Below are positions 8,496 through 16,787 of a DNA stretch of 64,000 nucleotides, in pieces (position 1 is the first letter of the stretch; each line of letters begins with the position of its first letter). Under the pieces are notes generated by a model that was given only the letters and a program-made list of their open reading frames with translations, did no database searches and was not told the DNA's origin. Both the position numbers and the translations under genes were made by a program. Source of the stretch: Leptospira sp. WS60.C2 (GTDB taxonomy: Bacteria; Spirochaetota; Leptospiria; Leptospirales; Leptospiraceae); contig NZ_CP162133.1 of the NCBI RefSeq assembly GCF_040833955.1, forward strand, positions 1,055,001-1,119,000, read 5' to 3'.

Positions 8496-8927
8496 ATGAT
8501 GAAAAAAATTCTAATCACCCTAGTATGCCTAGTGAGCCAATTCCCCCTGCTTGCGATTGACTTAGTGGTCGAAATCCAAAATCGCAAAAGTAGCCAATCA
8601 GAAATCCTATGTGGGATTTATGTTTCACAAGAAGGATTTCCTACCGATCCATCCAAACGTCTACTCGGTGTTACGGGAACGAAGGAAGGAACTAAAACTT
8701 TCTGCCGGTTTAAGACACTAAGTCCCAAAACCTATTCGGTATCTGTTTTAGAAGATTTGAATGGAAATAAAAAAATGGATTCTACTTTCGTAGGTTTTCC
8801 CAAAGAACCTTGGGGAGTTTCTCAGAATGCTCCGATGCATGCATTCGGGCCACCTACTTTTGCCGAAGCAAGTTTTATCTTAGAAGCAGATAAAACGATA
8901 CAAATCAAACTCAACATACCAGAGTGA
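8496..8927 (+). CDS. DUF2141 family secreted protein
   Basis: The protein has 143 residues with a signal peptide (MMKKILITLVCLVSQFPLLA). The mature part matches the DUF2141 pattern: LVVEIQNRKSSQSEILCGIY, a central YSVSVLEDLNGNKKMD motif rich in Asp/Asn, then a GPPTFAEASF segment near the C-terminus. The biochemical role of this periplasmic/surface family is not known. It is the last gene of the SDR operon, 13 bases after the preceding stop, and is followed by a strong terminator. Confidence 0.85.
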   Translation: MMKKILITLVCLVSQFPLLAIDLVVEIQNRKSSQSEILCGIYVSQEGFPTDPSKRLLGVTGTKEGTKTFCRFKTLSPKTYSVSVLEDLNGNKKMDSTFVGFPKEPWGVSQNAPMHAFGPPTFAEASFILEADKTIQIKLNIPE

Positions 8928-8968
8928 GATGAACCATCTAGAAAAGCTATTTTGTTTCCTGGAACTGG

Positions 8969-8992
8969 AACCGGCGAAAGCCGGTTTTTTTT
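8969..8992 (+). terminator. Rho-independent terminator after DUF2141 gene
   Basis: AACCGGC-GAAA-GCCGGTT forms a 7-bp stem with a stable GAAA tetraloop, followed by an unbroken run of T. It closes the 7221-8927 operon. Confidence 0.9.
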
Positions 8993-9076
8993 ATAGAAGC
9001 AGATTTTTCGGTGAAATTTGTATAGGAAGTTCCGATTGCAATGATCTTATACCTTTCCATAGCAGATTCGATCCAA

Positions 9077-9403
9077 CTAATGCCTACGGATTTTGTTGCC
9101 TTTCATTAAAAAGAAGGGATAAGCATGTTGTGATATTTCAAACCTTAAGACAAATGAAACATTTGGATTGAAATTGTAAAGGAGCAGACTTCCCAAAACC
9201 AATAGAACTATGCCAATCGCTCCCAAAAGGATGGAGTCCGCGAAGAGTTCTTCCCATTCGTCCAAACGTGAGGTTGGTATTTTAGAATTCTTATACATAT
9301 ACACTACTCGGACTATAGCACCAATGGAAAATGGTGGTACCACCCAGTAGATATGAGATTGGAATTCCCAAACTTTAGAATCAACCTCTTCGCGAACGAG
9401 CAA
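9077..9403 (-). CDS. Small hypothetical membrane protein
   Basis: This 108-residue frame begins at a TTG (9403) with a GAAGG-like site a few bases upstream. It contains one likely membrane segment near residues 20-37 (IYWVVPPFSIGAIVRVVYMY) and a stronger one at about 55-78 (LLGAIGIVLLVLGSLLLYNF), with a charged loop between. It fills a space that otherwise has no gene, and reading on the opposite strand gives nothing sensible. No family is recognised. Confidence 0.5.
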   Translation of the reverse strand: MLVREEVDSKVWEFQSHIYWVVPPFSIGAIVRVVYMYKNSKIPTSRLDEWEELFADSILLGAIGIVLLVLGSLLLYNFNPNVSFVLRFEISQHAYPFFLMKGNKIRRH

Positions 9404-9428
9404 AGCCTTCGATTTTTTTCCTACATAT

Positions 9429-12110
9429 TTACTGAACCGTTAAAGTGCCTAATTGAGAAGTTGAGAATGTTAGGCCTGAGTTTGCCCCATATCCATCTAT
9501 ATCACAATATGTCTCTCGAGCTACTCCTGTTATCTTTACTCTGCCTGTATATTTATACGTTCCAGGATTAGAAGGTGCTGTTATGAAGGAAAAATATTCA
9601 TGGTGGTTTTCGTTTCCACAGGTTAAACAAGAGGGATTGTATGATGCTGAAAAGAAAGTCCAGTTTTGCGGTTCCGTCATTGGGTTAGAATTATTGGTCC
9701 CGTATCCTATTTGTAATTGTACTCGAGAATCCGCAGCTTGTGGTAAGATATTGGTTATATTTGCTTGATAGAATTGAATGTAGATAGCATTCGAAGCATT
9801 GGCTGTTGTATTTCTTGTTAAAGTTAAAGAACTAGGATACTGAAGGCGACAGTAATTGACTAAAGGTAAATTGGATGGAGTTTGATAAGTTTCTGCTCCT
9901 AAATCACTTTCTCCATAAGTGGCAGTCAATGTGATGTTAATGTAATAAGTAGTATCATTATTAAGTCCTGTTAGAACGATTGGAGAACTGGTACCTGATA
10001 CACTGGAGTTTGACTTCGTAACTCCCGAACTAGAACTGTAATAAACTTTATATCCCGTTGCTCCTGATACAGTCGTAAAGTTAACGGTTAATTGACCGGT
10101 TCCAACCCCAATAGATGAAATGATTGGTGGGCCTACGTAAAAGCTTTGCGAATTGATTGAACTGCTGTTTTTGGCTAAATCAACTGCTCGATACTTTACT
10201 TGTATAGTACCATTGGAAAGGGCAAATGCAGAACTGTAAACCGATCCATTTGTAACGGTACCATTGGAATCAAAGGTAGGATCTGTGCCGTTTAAAGTAT
10301 AGATGATTTTATCGCATCCAGTTCCTCCAGTGTCAGAACAACTAAGTTGTAGTTGTGTGCCTGCATTAAAAGGACCTGACCCAGATGGTGACGCAATGCT
10401 TACAATTGGAGCTGTTGTATCCTTATTCGTCGTACGTGTAGTAAAACCAAAACTTCCCACTAAATTTGAAACACAAATTCGGATTGAATTATCTCCTTCA
10501 GTGAAGTGAGTGTTGGCGACAGTGGTACTGATGTCTGTTGTCGCTGAAGCCGAACCTGTAACATTGGAATTTACAGGTCCATGACTTAGCGCAGTTCCTG
10601 TTGAACAACTGCTACCCCCAATTCTGATTTGGTAGTCTCCCGCTTTGGAGCTTTGCCAATTAAGACTTACGTTACTTGTTCCATTGACTGCTGAAGTGAA
10701 AGAGTTAACGGTAATGGTTGCTACTTGAGTATCGACCGTGTATGTCTGCGAATTGATTGAAGAAAGGTTACCTGCTTTATCACGAGCTACAAACTTAGCA
10801 TAAGTGACGGAAGAATCTGACATATCGATGCTTGAGTTATACAACATACCATTCGTAATGCTTCCTGTTGATCCTTGGATAGCGGGATTGGCTGGTGCAC
10901 TTCCCATTTGGGTTGTGTAAGCTATTTTGTCACAACCAGATCCACCAACATCAGTACAACTTGCCGTGACGGATGTAGCGGAACTATAATTTCCGGTACT
11001 TGGAGATGTAGACACAACGGGTGCTGTGTCGTCTCTTTGAAGAGAAAAAGAAACAAAACCAATCAAACCATTAGATCCTGTCACACATATTCTGTAGGAT
11101 TTAGTCCCTTCACCAGAAAAGTGAGTATAAGAGCGAACAAACGTTATGTCCTGGTTTGCGGAAACTGAACCTGCTGTAAGGCTTGTTCCTGAACAGGCAC
11201 TACCTTCGTATATCGAATATGAGCCAGAACGATTGGATTGCCATGTTGCTGTAGAAGATTGAATCCCATTTGCTGATGAGGTTATTGCTAATGAAGATTG
11301 ACTCACTAAAGTTAATGCAGGTACTGAAGTATCAACTGTATAATTGATTTGAATTATGGAGGACAGATTCCCATTCAAGTCTCGGCAGAAGGCTCTTAAA
11401 GTTCGAGTTCCTTCAAAACTCAGACTAACAGTTTTGGCAGGTGGAGTAAGAATGGTTCCTACTTTCAGTTGAAAGTCAGGAGTCGAACTATCTAGTGTAT
11501 AAATCAAATTTCCTGGGGCAAGATTGTCAGAACAAGTCAAAGTAGTTGTCTGTGTAGTAGAATAAGTTCCTGATGACAATGAGCTAGTGATTGTAGGTGG
11601 TGTTGTATCTCCAAGAATCTGTGCCACCAAAGTATCATTAGCAGTTCCATCGCCATCTGTATCAAAACCAATCAGATTTCCATTAGAGTCGACGATTGCT
11701 ACGACTGGACTTCCAGATCCTCCAGGTCCAGATGTTAGAAAAGCGGGAGGATTTGGATTGATAAAATAATCCGCAACTCCATCCCCATTTGAATCCAATG
11801 CATCAGGTATACTGTCTGAATTTGTATCAATTAAGATCACATTTGGGAGACCGTTTCCAGCGAGATCTATACCATCGGCTATCCCATTACCGTCAGAATC
11901 GACAATGGTTCCTGTAAAGGAACCATCACCTGATAAGTCTATTACGGTTCCTGGATCCAAGTTGACAGGTGTAGAGGAACGTCCTCCTAAACCTAACAAA
12001 AGTCCAATGGCACTTGAGTTAGAACCACTGTTAGGCACCAATATGCAATACTGAAATAAACAAACATAAATGAGGAAAAAATAATTGTAATATTTGGTAG
12101 TTTTTCGCAT
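9429..12110 (-). CDS. Large surface lipoprotein with Ca-binding-type and Ig/chitobiase-like repeats
   Basis: The protein has about 893 residues from the ATG at 12110 (another ATG lies four codons upstream). The start MRKTTKYYNYFFLIYVCLFQYC is a lipoprotein signal with Cys at the end. Residues about 60-170 carry Asp/Asn-rich loops typical of Ca-binding EF-hand-like or thrombospondin-3-like repeats: DSDGNGIADGID, DTNSDSIPDALDSNGDG, DTDGDGTAND. After that come several tandem modules with the signature GTYSTTQTTTLTCSD / YTLDSS and CDKIIYTLNGTDP, as in chitobiase C-terminal-like domains, and near residue 700 a fibronectin-III-like segment (ATGYKVYYSSSSG). It probably sits on the cell surface. The role is unknown. 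Confidence 0.8.
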   Translation of the reverse strand: MRKTTKYYNYFFLIYVCLFQYCILVPNSGSNSSAIGLLLGLGGRSSTPVNLDPGTVIDLSGDGSFTGTIVDSDGNGIADGIDLAGNGLPNVILIDTNSDSIPDALDSNGDGVADYFINPNPPAFLTSGPGGSGSPVVAIVDSNGNLIGFDTDGDGTANDTLVAQILGDTTPPTITSSLSSGTYSTTQTTTLTCSDNLAPGNLIYTLDSSTPDFQLKVGTILTPPAKTVSLSFEGTRTLRAFCRDLNGNLSSIIQINYTVDTSVPALTLVSQSSLAITSSANGIQSSTATWQSNRSGSYSIYEGSACSGTSLTAGSVSANQDITFVRSYTHFSGEGTKSYRICVTGSNGLIGFVSFSLQRDDTAPVVSTSPSTGNYSSATSVTASCTDVGGSGCDKIAYTTQMGSAPANPAIQGSTGSITNGMLYNSSIDMSDSSVTYAKFVARDKAGNLSSINSQTYTVDTQVATITVNSFTSAVNGTSNVSLNWQSSKAGDYQIRIGGSSCSTGTALSHGPVNSNVTGSASATTDISTTVANTHFTEGDNSIRICVSNLVGSFGFTTRTTNKDTTAPIVSIASPSGSGPFNAGTQLQLSCSDTGGTGCDKIIYTLNGTDPTFDSNGTVTNGSVYSSAFALSNGTIQVKYRAVDLAKNSSSINSQSFYVGPPIISSIGVGTGQLTVNFTTVSGATGYKVYYSSSSGVTKSNSSVSGTSSPIVLTGLNNDTTYYINITLTATYGESDLGAETYQTPSNLPLVNYCRLQYPSSLTLTRNTTANASNAIYIQFYQANITNILPQAADSRVQLQIGYGTNNSNPMTEPQNWTFFSASYNPSCLTCGNENHHEYFSFITAPSNPGTYKYTGRVKITGVARETYCDIDGYGANSGLTFSTSQLGTLTVQ

Positions 12111-12325
12111 TGGCAAGTACACTGAATATGAATTTTGGGTCAGTTAATGTTGGTTAGGACAACACAATGTTTGCAAGACGGAATTTGAAGATACGTAGAA
12201 AAAAATTCCAAAATACCGTTATAAACGTTCCAAGAAAGGCAAAAAAACGTGATTTACGGTGACTCCGAGTCATTTGATTTTGGTAGTCCCTTCGATTTGC
12301 CTCAACGATGGTCCGTTTTGATCAC

Positions 12326-12601
12326 GCGAGAGGGATATCCGGTGCGCGTTAGCGGTTGCTTTGCGATCGATACCCAGGATAGCCCGACCCGAATCGCTGG
12401 GAATAGGATCACATAGCGCATGTTATATTTTTTTGGCTTGAATTGGTTTTGGGGGGCTCGCCAAAAGTTTTTGAACAAAGTTTCGTCTTTGAAAGTTACT
12501 TGGTTTACGGTATGGGACATTCAAAATATTAAGAGACATAATTCGCGGGTGAATCCACAAACCCCCACCCGAGTTAGGGTGGAGGGGAGTGGCTCGTGGG
12601 C
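12326..12601 (+). repeat. Intergenic repeat, copy A (structured)
   Basis: This 276-bp stretch recurs at 19612-19822. Four blocks are shared in order: GCGAGAGGGATA at the start; a hairpin CGGTTGC-TTT-GCGATCG (12353-12369) followed by GGATAGCCCG; GGGGGCTCGCC near 12452; and a 67-base 3' block (12535-12601) with only two differences from copy B. The 3' block carries a C-rich/G-rich inverted repeat (CCCACCC-GAGTTA-GGGTGG). The spacers between blocks vary. No protein frame is conserved. The rest of the gap (12123-12325 and 12602-12764) shows nothing I can identify. Confidence 0.8.
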
Positions 12602-12764
12602 AGGTGGCATTTCCCCTCTATCACAAATCCCTGCTCTCTGAAAGTATGATTCTGAAACGAAAGTTTTTTATTCCATAAAGTTCATGATTTAGTGCAAAAC
12701 TACGGAAATCAAATCTTAACTCACTGATGTCATTGGATCATTAGAATTCTCTCACGCAAGGCAG

Positions 12765-14222
12765 TTACGAAATGTCCATTTTCGTCACTGCATCAAAAAG
12801 TGGTGCGTTCATTTCTGGATCGATGATGTAAATGATCCTTTGTGTGCTGGAAGTTTGGCCGGCAAGATCAATGACTGCTCTTCGTTTGTCCATTCGAATT
12901 TCGTTGATATCAAAATCGGCAATTCTATATTTAATGCCTTTTTTAAACAATGGTTTGATCGTGCATAATCTTTGGATTTTTGGTCGAGTTTGGAAACGAT
13001 CAACTTCTAAAATTTTGCATATATCAAAATGCACCTGTTTTTCTGAATCGATAGACGCTGTGATGACGTAATCTCCCACATTGATGATATTTTGATTATT
13101 TGTTAAACTAGCACCAACATAGTCGAGTAAATGGCGAATGTTTCGATTGCTATAGGAAAAAAACGAATCATTCACTATCATCTTTAATGCGGTTGCTGAA
13201 CTAAATGCAGGTCTCCAAGGTTGGTTAGTTGTTAAACTTGCATATTCACTAGCAAGTGATAAGATCGCTATATCTTCTTCAAAATTCACAGAGTTTACAT
13301 TTGATTCTTGGATTCGAAGTTGGGCATCGATATCAGCAACAATCATTCTTTTACTTGGGTCCTTGATGAACTTATCCCTGATGACCATTAGTTTTCTAAA
13401 AACCGTATTGTTGTCGGGGAAATTATTGTTAATGGAATTGCCTCGAAATGGTCGATGGTGGTTCAAAATGAGTGTCCGAATTTCTTGTGTGATTTCCGGT
13501 GCCGCGAGAGTCATCAAATAACTGATGATCGGGTGTTGTTGGATAGTATTGTATTCTTCTTTTGTTAGGTTTGGTTTATCTGGAAGAACTAATTTTGAAT
13601 ACCCTATGTCTGCAAGAAAACTTGCTGTCATCACAGAAAGATGATCTTTTTTATTGGGTTTATTGTCATCACCGACACCAATCTTTTTTGTTCGAACTTT
13701 CATTCCCATCGCAACAATCGTTCGTTTTGTCATGAGTTCAGATTCAACTGGTACACCAGCATGATTCAAAATCTCTAATATATTAAAAAGTCCGGATTCA
13801 AAATCTGGATTACTCGTGAAATCATCTAAAACTTTTCCAATTGATTTGTGGACTTTGAGTGCGTGATCAGAGTTGAATGCTTCTTTTTTTAGCTCTAGTA
13901 TTAGTGATTCGGTTTGTTTTGCAAATTCCGTTGTCTTGTCTGGATCAAACAGTTTTGTTTGACGAGGGTCTATTGTTTCTGCCGAAGTGACCCGTAAATG
14001 TTTTGAGTCAGTGGTGAGGCAATAGGCTCCTTGCAACTCAATTTTTAAAAGCTTGCCAAAATCCTCTTCTGTGGCGTTCCTTTTTTTTGCCATGATGAGT
14101 TTGCCATTTCGATCATATAGATCGAGTGGGATCTGTTTGCTCTTACGATAACTACTGAGTAGATCATCATTAAATTCAAATTTAGCAAGTTGTTCAGGGG
14201 AAACTAAGGGAGAATCGCTCAA
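12765..14222 (-). CDS. Degenerate HD-GYP domain protein
   Basis: The protein has 485 residues. The middle (about residues 190-275) follows the HD-GYP cyclic-di-GMP phosphodiesterase layout: SFLADIGYSKLVLP in place of LHDIGK, then LTKEEYNTIQQHPIISYLM, and LILNHHRPFRG in place of HHE.xDGxGYP. The metal-binding His of the HD pair is Ala and the GYP loop is absent, so enzymatic activity is doubtful; it may bind the nucleotide or act as a scaffold. Both ends are additional alpha/beta regions, the C-terminal one possibly PilZ-like (not certain). It is cytoplasmic, with no signal peptide. An MCP remnant lies just upstream. Confidence 0.7.
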   Translation of the reverse strand: MSDSPLVSPEQLAKFEFNDDLLSSYRKSKQIPLDLYDRNGKLIMAKKRNATEEDFGKLLKIELQGAYCLTTDSKHLRVTSAETIDPRQTKLFDPDKTTEFAKQTESLILELKKEAFNSDHALKVHKSIGKVLDDFTSNPDFESGLFNILEILNHAGVPVESELMTKRTIVAMGMKVRTKKIGVGDDNKPNKKDHLSVMTASFLADIGYSKLVLPDKPNLTKEEYNTIQQHPIISYLMTLAAPEITQEIRTLILNHHRPFRGNSINNNFPDNNTVFRKLMVIRDKFIKDPSKRMIVADIDAQLRIQESNVNSVNFEEDIAILSLASEYASLTTNQPWRPAFSSATALKMIVNDSFFSYSNRNIRHLLDYVGASLTNNQNIINVGDYVITASIDSEKQVHFDICKILEVDRFQTRPKIQRLCTIKPLFKKGIKYRIADFDINEIRMDKRRAVIDLAGQTSSTQRIIYIIDPEMNAPLFDAVTKMDIS

Positions 14223-14356
14223 AGGATATAGTCCTATTTTCGTGTGATCATCTACCGATATAAGACGAATAGAATCAAATTAAACCAACGACTGACTCCT
14301 TTCTATCGATAAAAAACTTCTATCGTTTGGGTCGTTTTGTGGGATCCAATGAGTGA

Positions 14357-14506
14357 TCAATTCTTCATTTTCTTTGAATTTTTTATTGAGGTAGCAGCTA
14401 TCTTTGAAATTTCTTCTGCAACAAGAGCAAAACCTCTGCCATGTTTTTCCGTGATTACAACGACGGTTGAAGTCCTTTCGTTCTTTTTTGGTAGATTCAA
14501 TGGTAT
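14357..14506 (-). pseudogene. Remnant of a methyl-accepting chemotaxis protein signalling domain
   Basis: The minus strand encodes, in one frame ending at a TGA (14357-14359), the stretch HGRGFALVAEEISKIA followed by ATSIKNSKKMKN. This is the hairpin-tip region of the MCP cytoplasmic domain (canonical ...GEHGRGFAVVADEIRKLA...). The preceding residues (TSTVVVITEK) no longer match the usual LNAAIEAARAG. There is no start codon or ribosome site, and fewer than 50 codons remain. It is therefore a decayed gene fragment between two lipoprotein/signalling genes. Confidence 0.6.
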
Positions 14507-14518
14507 TGTGGCTCGTCT

Positions 14519-14983
14519 TTATTTTGTTAAATTCATATCTTTTTTAAAGTGAAAGGTGAATTCTGCATAGGTGTTACGCGATTTTTCGGGTGGAGGCGGG
14601 AATTCCCAAGACTCAATTTCTTTTTGGATGCACTTGATGAATGAATCAGATGTAAAATCGGATTGAATGGGTTCCACTTTAGTAGGAGTTCCTTCAGGTT
14701 CTATCTGCCAATCGAATTGAATTTTGCCATCTTCCGTTTTCGGTTTTGTTTCTAAGTATGCATTGTAGCAGAGTTGTATATTGCGTTTGTGTTTTGTGAT
14801 GGTAAGGTTCACTTCTCGTTTGTGATAAGGAGAAAGTCCCTTTTGATCCACTTCCATCTTTGGTTGTGTCATTGAATTCCCATTCGGAGTAAGACGAAGG
14901 AATAGAAAATATACAATACTTAAAACAAAAGTGGTGCCAGCGATAATCAGGATTTCTTTTTGGTATGGAATCTGTTTTTTCAT
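14519..14983 (-). CDS. AgmX/PglI C-terminal domain protein
   Basis: The protein has 154 residues. One N-terminal membrane anchor (ILIIAGTTFVLSIVYFLFL) is followed by a periplasmic domain with the TonB-like AgmX/PglI pattern: ITKHKRNIQLCYNAYL, DGKIQFDWQIEPEGTPTKV, then FIKCIQKEIESWEFPPPP. The two Cys residues in LCY and KCI are the conserved pair of this family. Such proteins occur with gliding and outer-membrane transport systems, but no partner genes are seen here. Confidence 0.75.
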   Translation of the reverse strand: MKKQIPYQKEILIIAGTTFVLSIVYFLFLRLTPNGNSMTQPKMEVDQKGLSPYHKREVNLTITKHKRNIQLCYNAYLETKPKTEDGKIQFDWQIEPEGTPTKVEPIQSDFTSDSFIKCIQKEIESWEFPPPPEKSRNTYAEFTFHFKKDMNLTK

Positions 14984-15014
14984 TTATAAATTTGATATTC
15001 AGTCATCAATTGTT

Positions 15015-16694
15015 TTACTTTCTAAAAAAGACATAAGCGGCACCACTTTGCAAAGCGGAATTGTCCGAACTTGCGTTCGGTCCGTTGGTAATTGTATTTT
15101 GATTGCTATCTTCTTGGTTTACCCCAACGACGGCAGTATCTCCTGAAAAGGAAATTGCGTTGCCAAACCTATCTTCAACATCTCCATTAGGAGCTTTGAT
15201 ATAGGCTCGAAATGCCCAGGTGGAACCAGACCTATCGAAGACATAAATCGCACCAGCATTGGACAGGCTGTTGTCATCGTTTGGTATCGTTCCGTTTGTA
15301 ACTGTTGTTTGGTTGTTGTCCTCAAAAATGGATCCAACTAAGATCGTATTTCCTTCGATGGCCACTTTGATACCAAAACGATCGTCTGCTCCTACATTGG
15401 GAGGTTTGAGGTAGGCTTGGTGGCTCCAAGTCGACCCCGTTCTTTGAAACACATATGCGGCGCCTGCGAGTGTCGCAGAGTTGTCGGAGCTTGCCGTAGT
15501 TCCGTTTGTTATAGTGGTCTGATTGCTTGCTTCCGAAAAGGCGCCGACGACAATCGTGTCACCATCGATAGCGACCGCAGTTCCAAATTGATCACCAGCT
15601 TCTGCGTTAGGTGCTTTTAGGTAGGCTTCCTGAATCCAGCTTACGCCTGTTCTTCGGAAGACATATGCCGCCCCTGCGTTGGCTGCTGAGTTGTCGACAC
15701 TGGCACCAGATCCGTTTGTAATTGTGATCTGGTTACTAGCCTCTAAGTTGGCACCGACAACGATTGTATCTTTTGAGATGTCAACAGATACACCAAAACG
15801 ATCACTGGCTCCAGTGTTGGACGGTTTCAAGTAAGCTTGTTCTGCCCACGTAGTGCCTGATCTTTGGAACACGTAAACTGCACCTGAATCCGTTGCTCCC
15901 TCAATGGCTGGAGCAGGAGATCCATTCGTAATGCTTGTTTGGTTACTATCCTCAAAAAATGCTCCCACAGCAATGGTATCGCCTGAGATGGCAAGAGAAA
16001 CACCAAACTGATCATTTGCTCCCATGTTGGAAGGTTTTAGGTAGGCTTGTTCAGCCCACGTAGTCCCAGATCTTTGAAACACATAGGCTGCACCAGCATC
16101 GGTAGCACCTTCATTCGGAGTAATAGGATTAGGAGAATTCGTAATCGTCGTTTGATTGCTATCTTCTTGGTTTGCCCCTACGACAATGGTATCTCCATCA
16201 ATCGCAACAGAGACCCCAAATTGATCTGTTCCACCTAAATTAGAAGGTTTTAGGTATGCCTCTTGTGACCATGAGGTACCAAATCTTTTGTAGACGTATG
16301 CTGCACCAGCTGAGGACAATGAGTTGTCACTACTCGCAGTCGATCCATTGGTAATCGTTGTTTGGTTACTTGCCTCTCCAGGGGCACCTACTACGATCGT
16401 TTCTCCTGAAATGGCAACCGAATTTCCAAATAGATCGCCCGGATTGGCATTGGATGCTTTGAGATAGGATTGGGCTTCCCAGAGTTTTGGTGCGTTACTG
16501 ACACGAAATCCGCAGAAAGGAATAGGAATTTCCGATGTGGAAGCGAGTAACAAGGTCTCTTTATAACTTTTTGATTTTTGATCACAGGGATTATTCAATG
16601 TTAATTCATTGCAATTCGTATAAACAAAAATGATAAGGAATGGACTTACTAGTTTGATCAAAAAAGAACGATGCATAAGTTGATCAGCTTTCAT
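15015..16694 (-). CDS. FG-GAP-like beta-propeller lipoprotein with seven repeats
   Basis: The protein has 559 residues. The N-terminus FLIIFVYTNC is a lipoprotein signal (start at 16694 chosen because AGGT precedes the ATG). After about residue 65 a unit of about 65-75 residues repeats seven times. Each has W-[AS]-x-[QE]-AYLKPSN, DQFGVSVAIDGDTIVVGA, then SNQTTITNG...GAAYVFQRSG. The seven copies fit one seven-bladed propeller like integrin alpha/FG-GAP domains. Repeats are nearly identical at DNA level in parts (for example 15840-15870 and 16040-16070), so recombination could change copy number. Surface location is inferred. Confidence 0.85.
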   Translation of the reverse strand: MKADQLMHRSFLIKLVSPFLIIFVYTNCNELTLNNPCDQKSKSYKETLLLASTSEIPIPFCGFRVSNAPKLWEAQSYLKASNANPGDLFGNSVAISGETIVVGAPGEASNQTTITNGSTASSDNSLSSAGAAYVYKRFGTSWSQEAYLKPSNLGGTDQFGVSVAIDGDTIVVGANQEDSNQTTITNSPNPITPNEGATDAGAAYVFQRSGTTWAEQAYLKPSNMGANDQFGVSLAISGDTIAVGAFFEDSNQTSITNGSPAPAIEGATDSGAVYVFQRSGTTWAEQAYLKPSNTGASDRFGVSVDISKDTIVVGANLEASNQITITNGSGASVDNSAANAGAAYVFRRTGVSWIQEAYLKAPNAEAGDQFGTAVAIDGDTIVVGAFSEASNQTTITNGTTASSDNSATLAGAAYVFQRTGSTWSHQAYLKPPNVGADDRFGIKVAIEGNTILVGSIFEDNNQTTVTNGTIPNDDNSLSNAGAIYVFDRSGSTWAFRAYIKAPNGDVEDRFGNAISFSGDTAVVGVNQEDSNQNTITNGPNASSDNSALQSGAAYVFFRK

Positions 16695-16787
16695 TCGATA
16701 CCTATGGTTCTTATTTTAGAAAAGATTACTAACATTCGTTAGAGATTTTGTTATGATTCAATCTAGTTTGCAAGTATTTTTTCTATT

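Noticed and set aside
8929..9171. Plus-strand 80-codon frame
   Set aside because: It reads through the strong terminator after the DUF2141 gene and overlaps the small membrane protein on the other strand.
12302..12520. Minus-strand 72-codon frame
   Set aside because: It lies in the repeat copy A and is not conserved in copy B.
16721..16734. CTAAC-ATTC-GTTAG palindrome before the FG-GAP-like gene
   Set aside because: Short and single; no second copy or regulator to support it.
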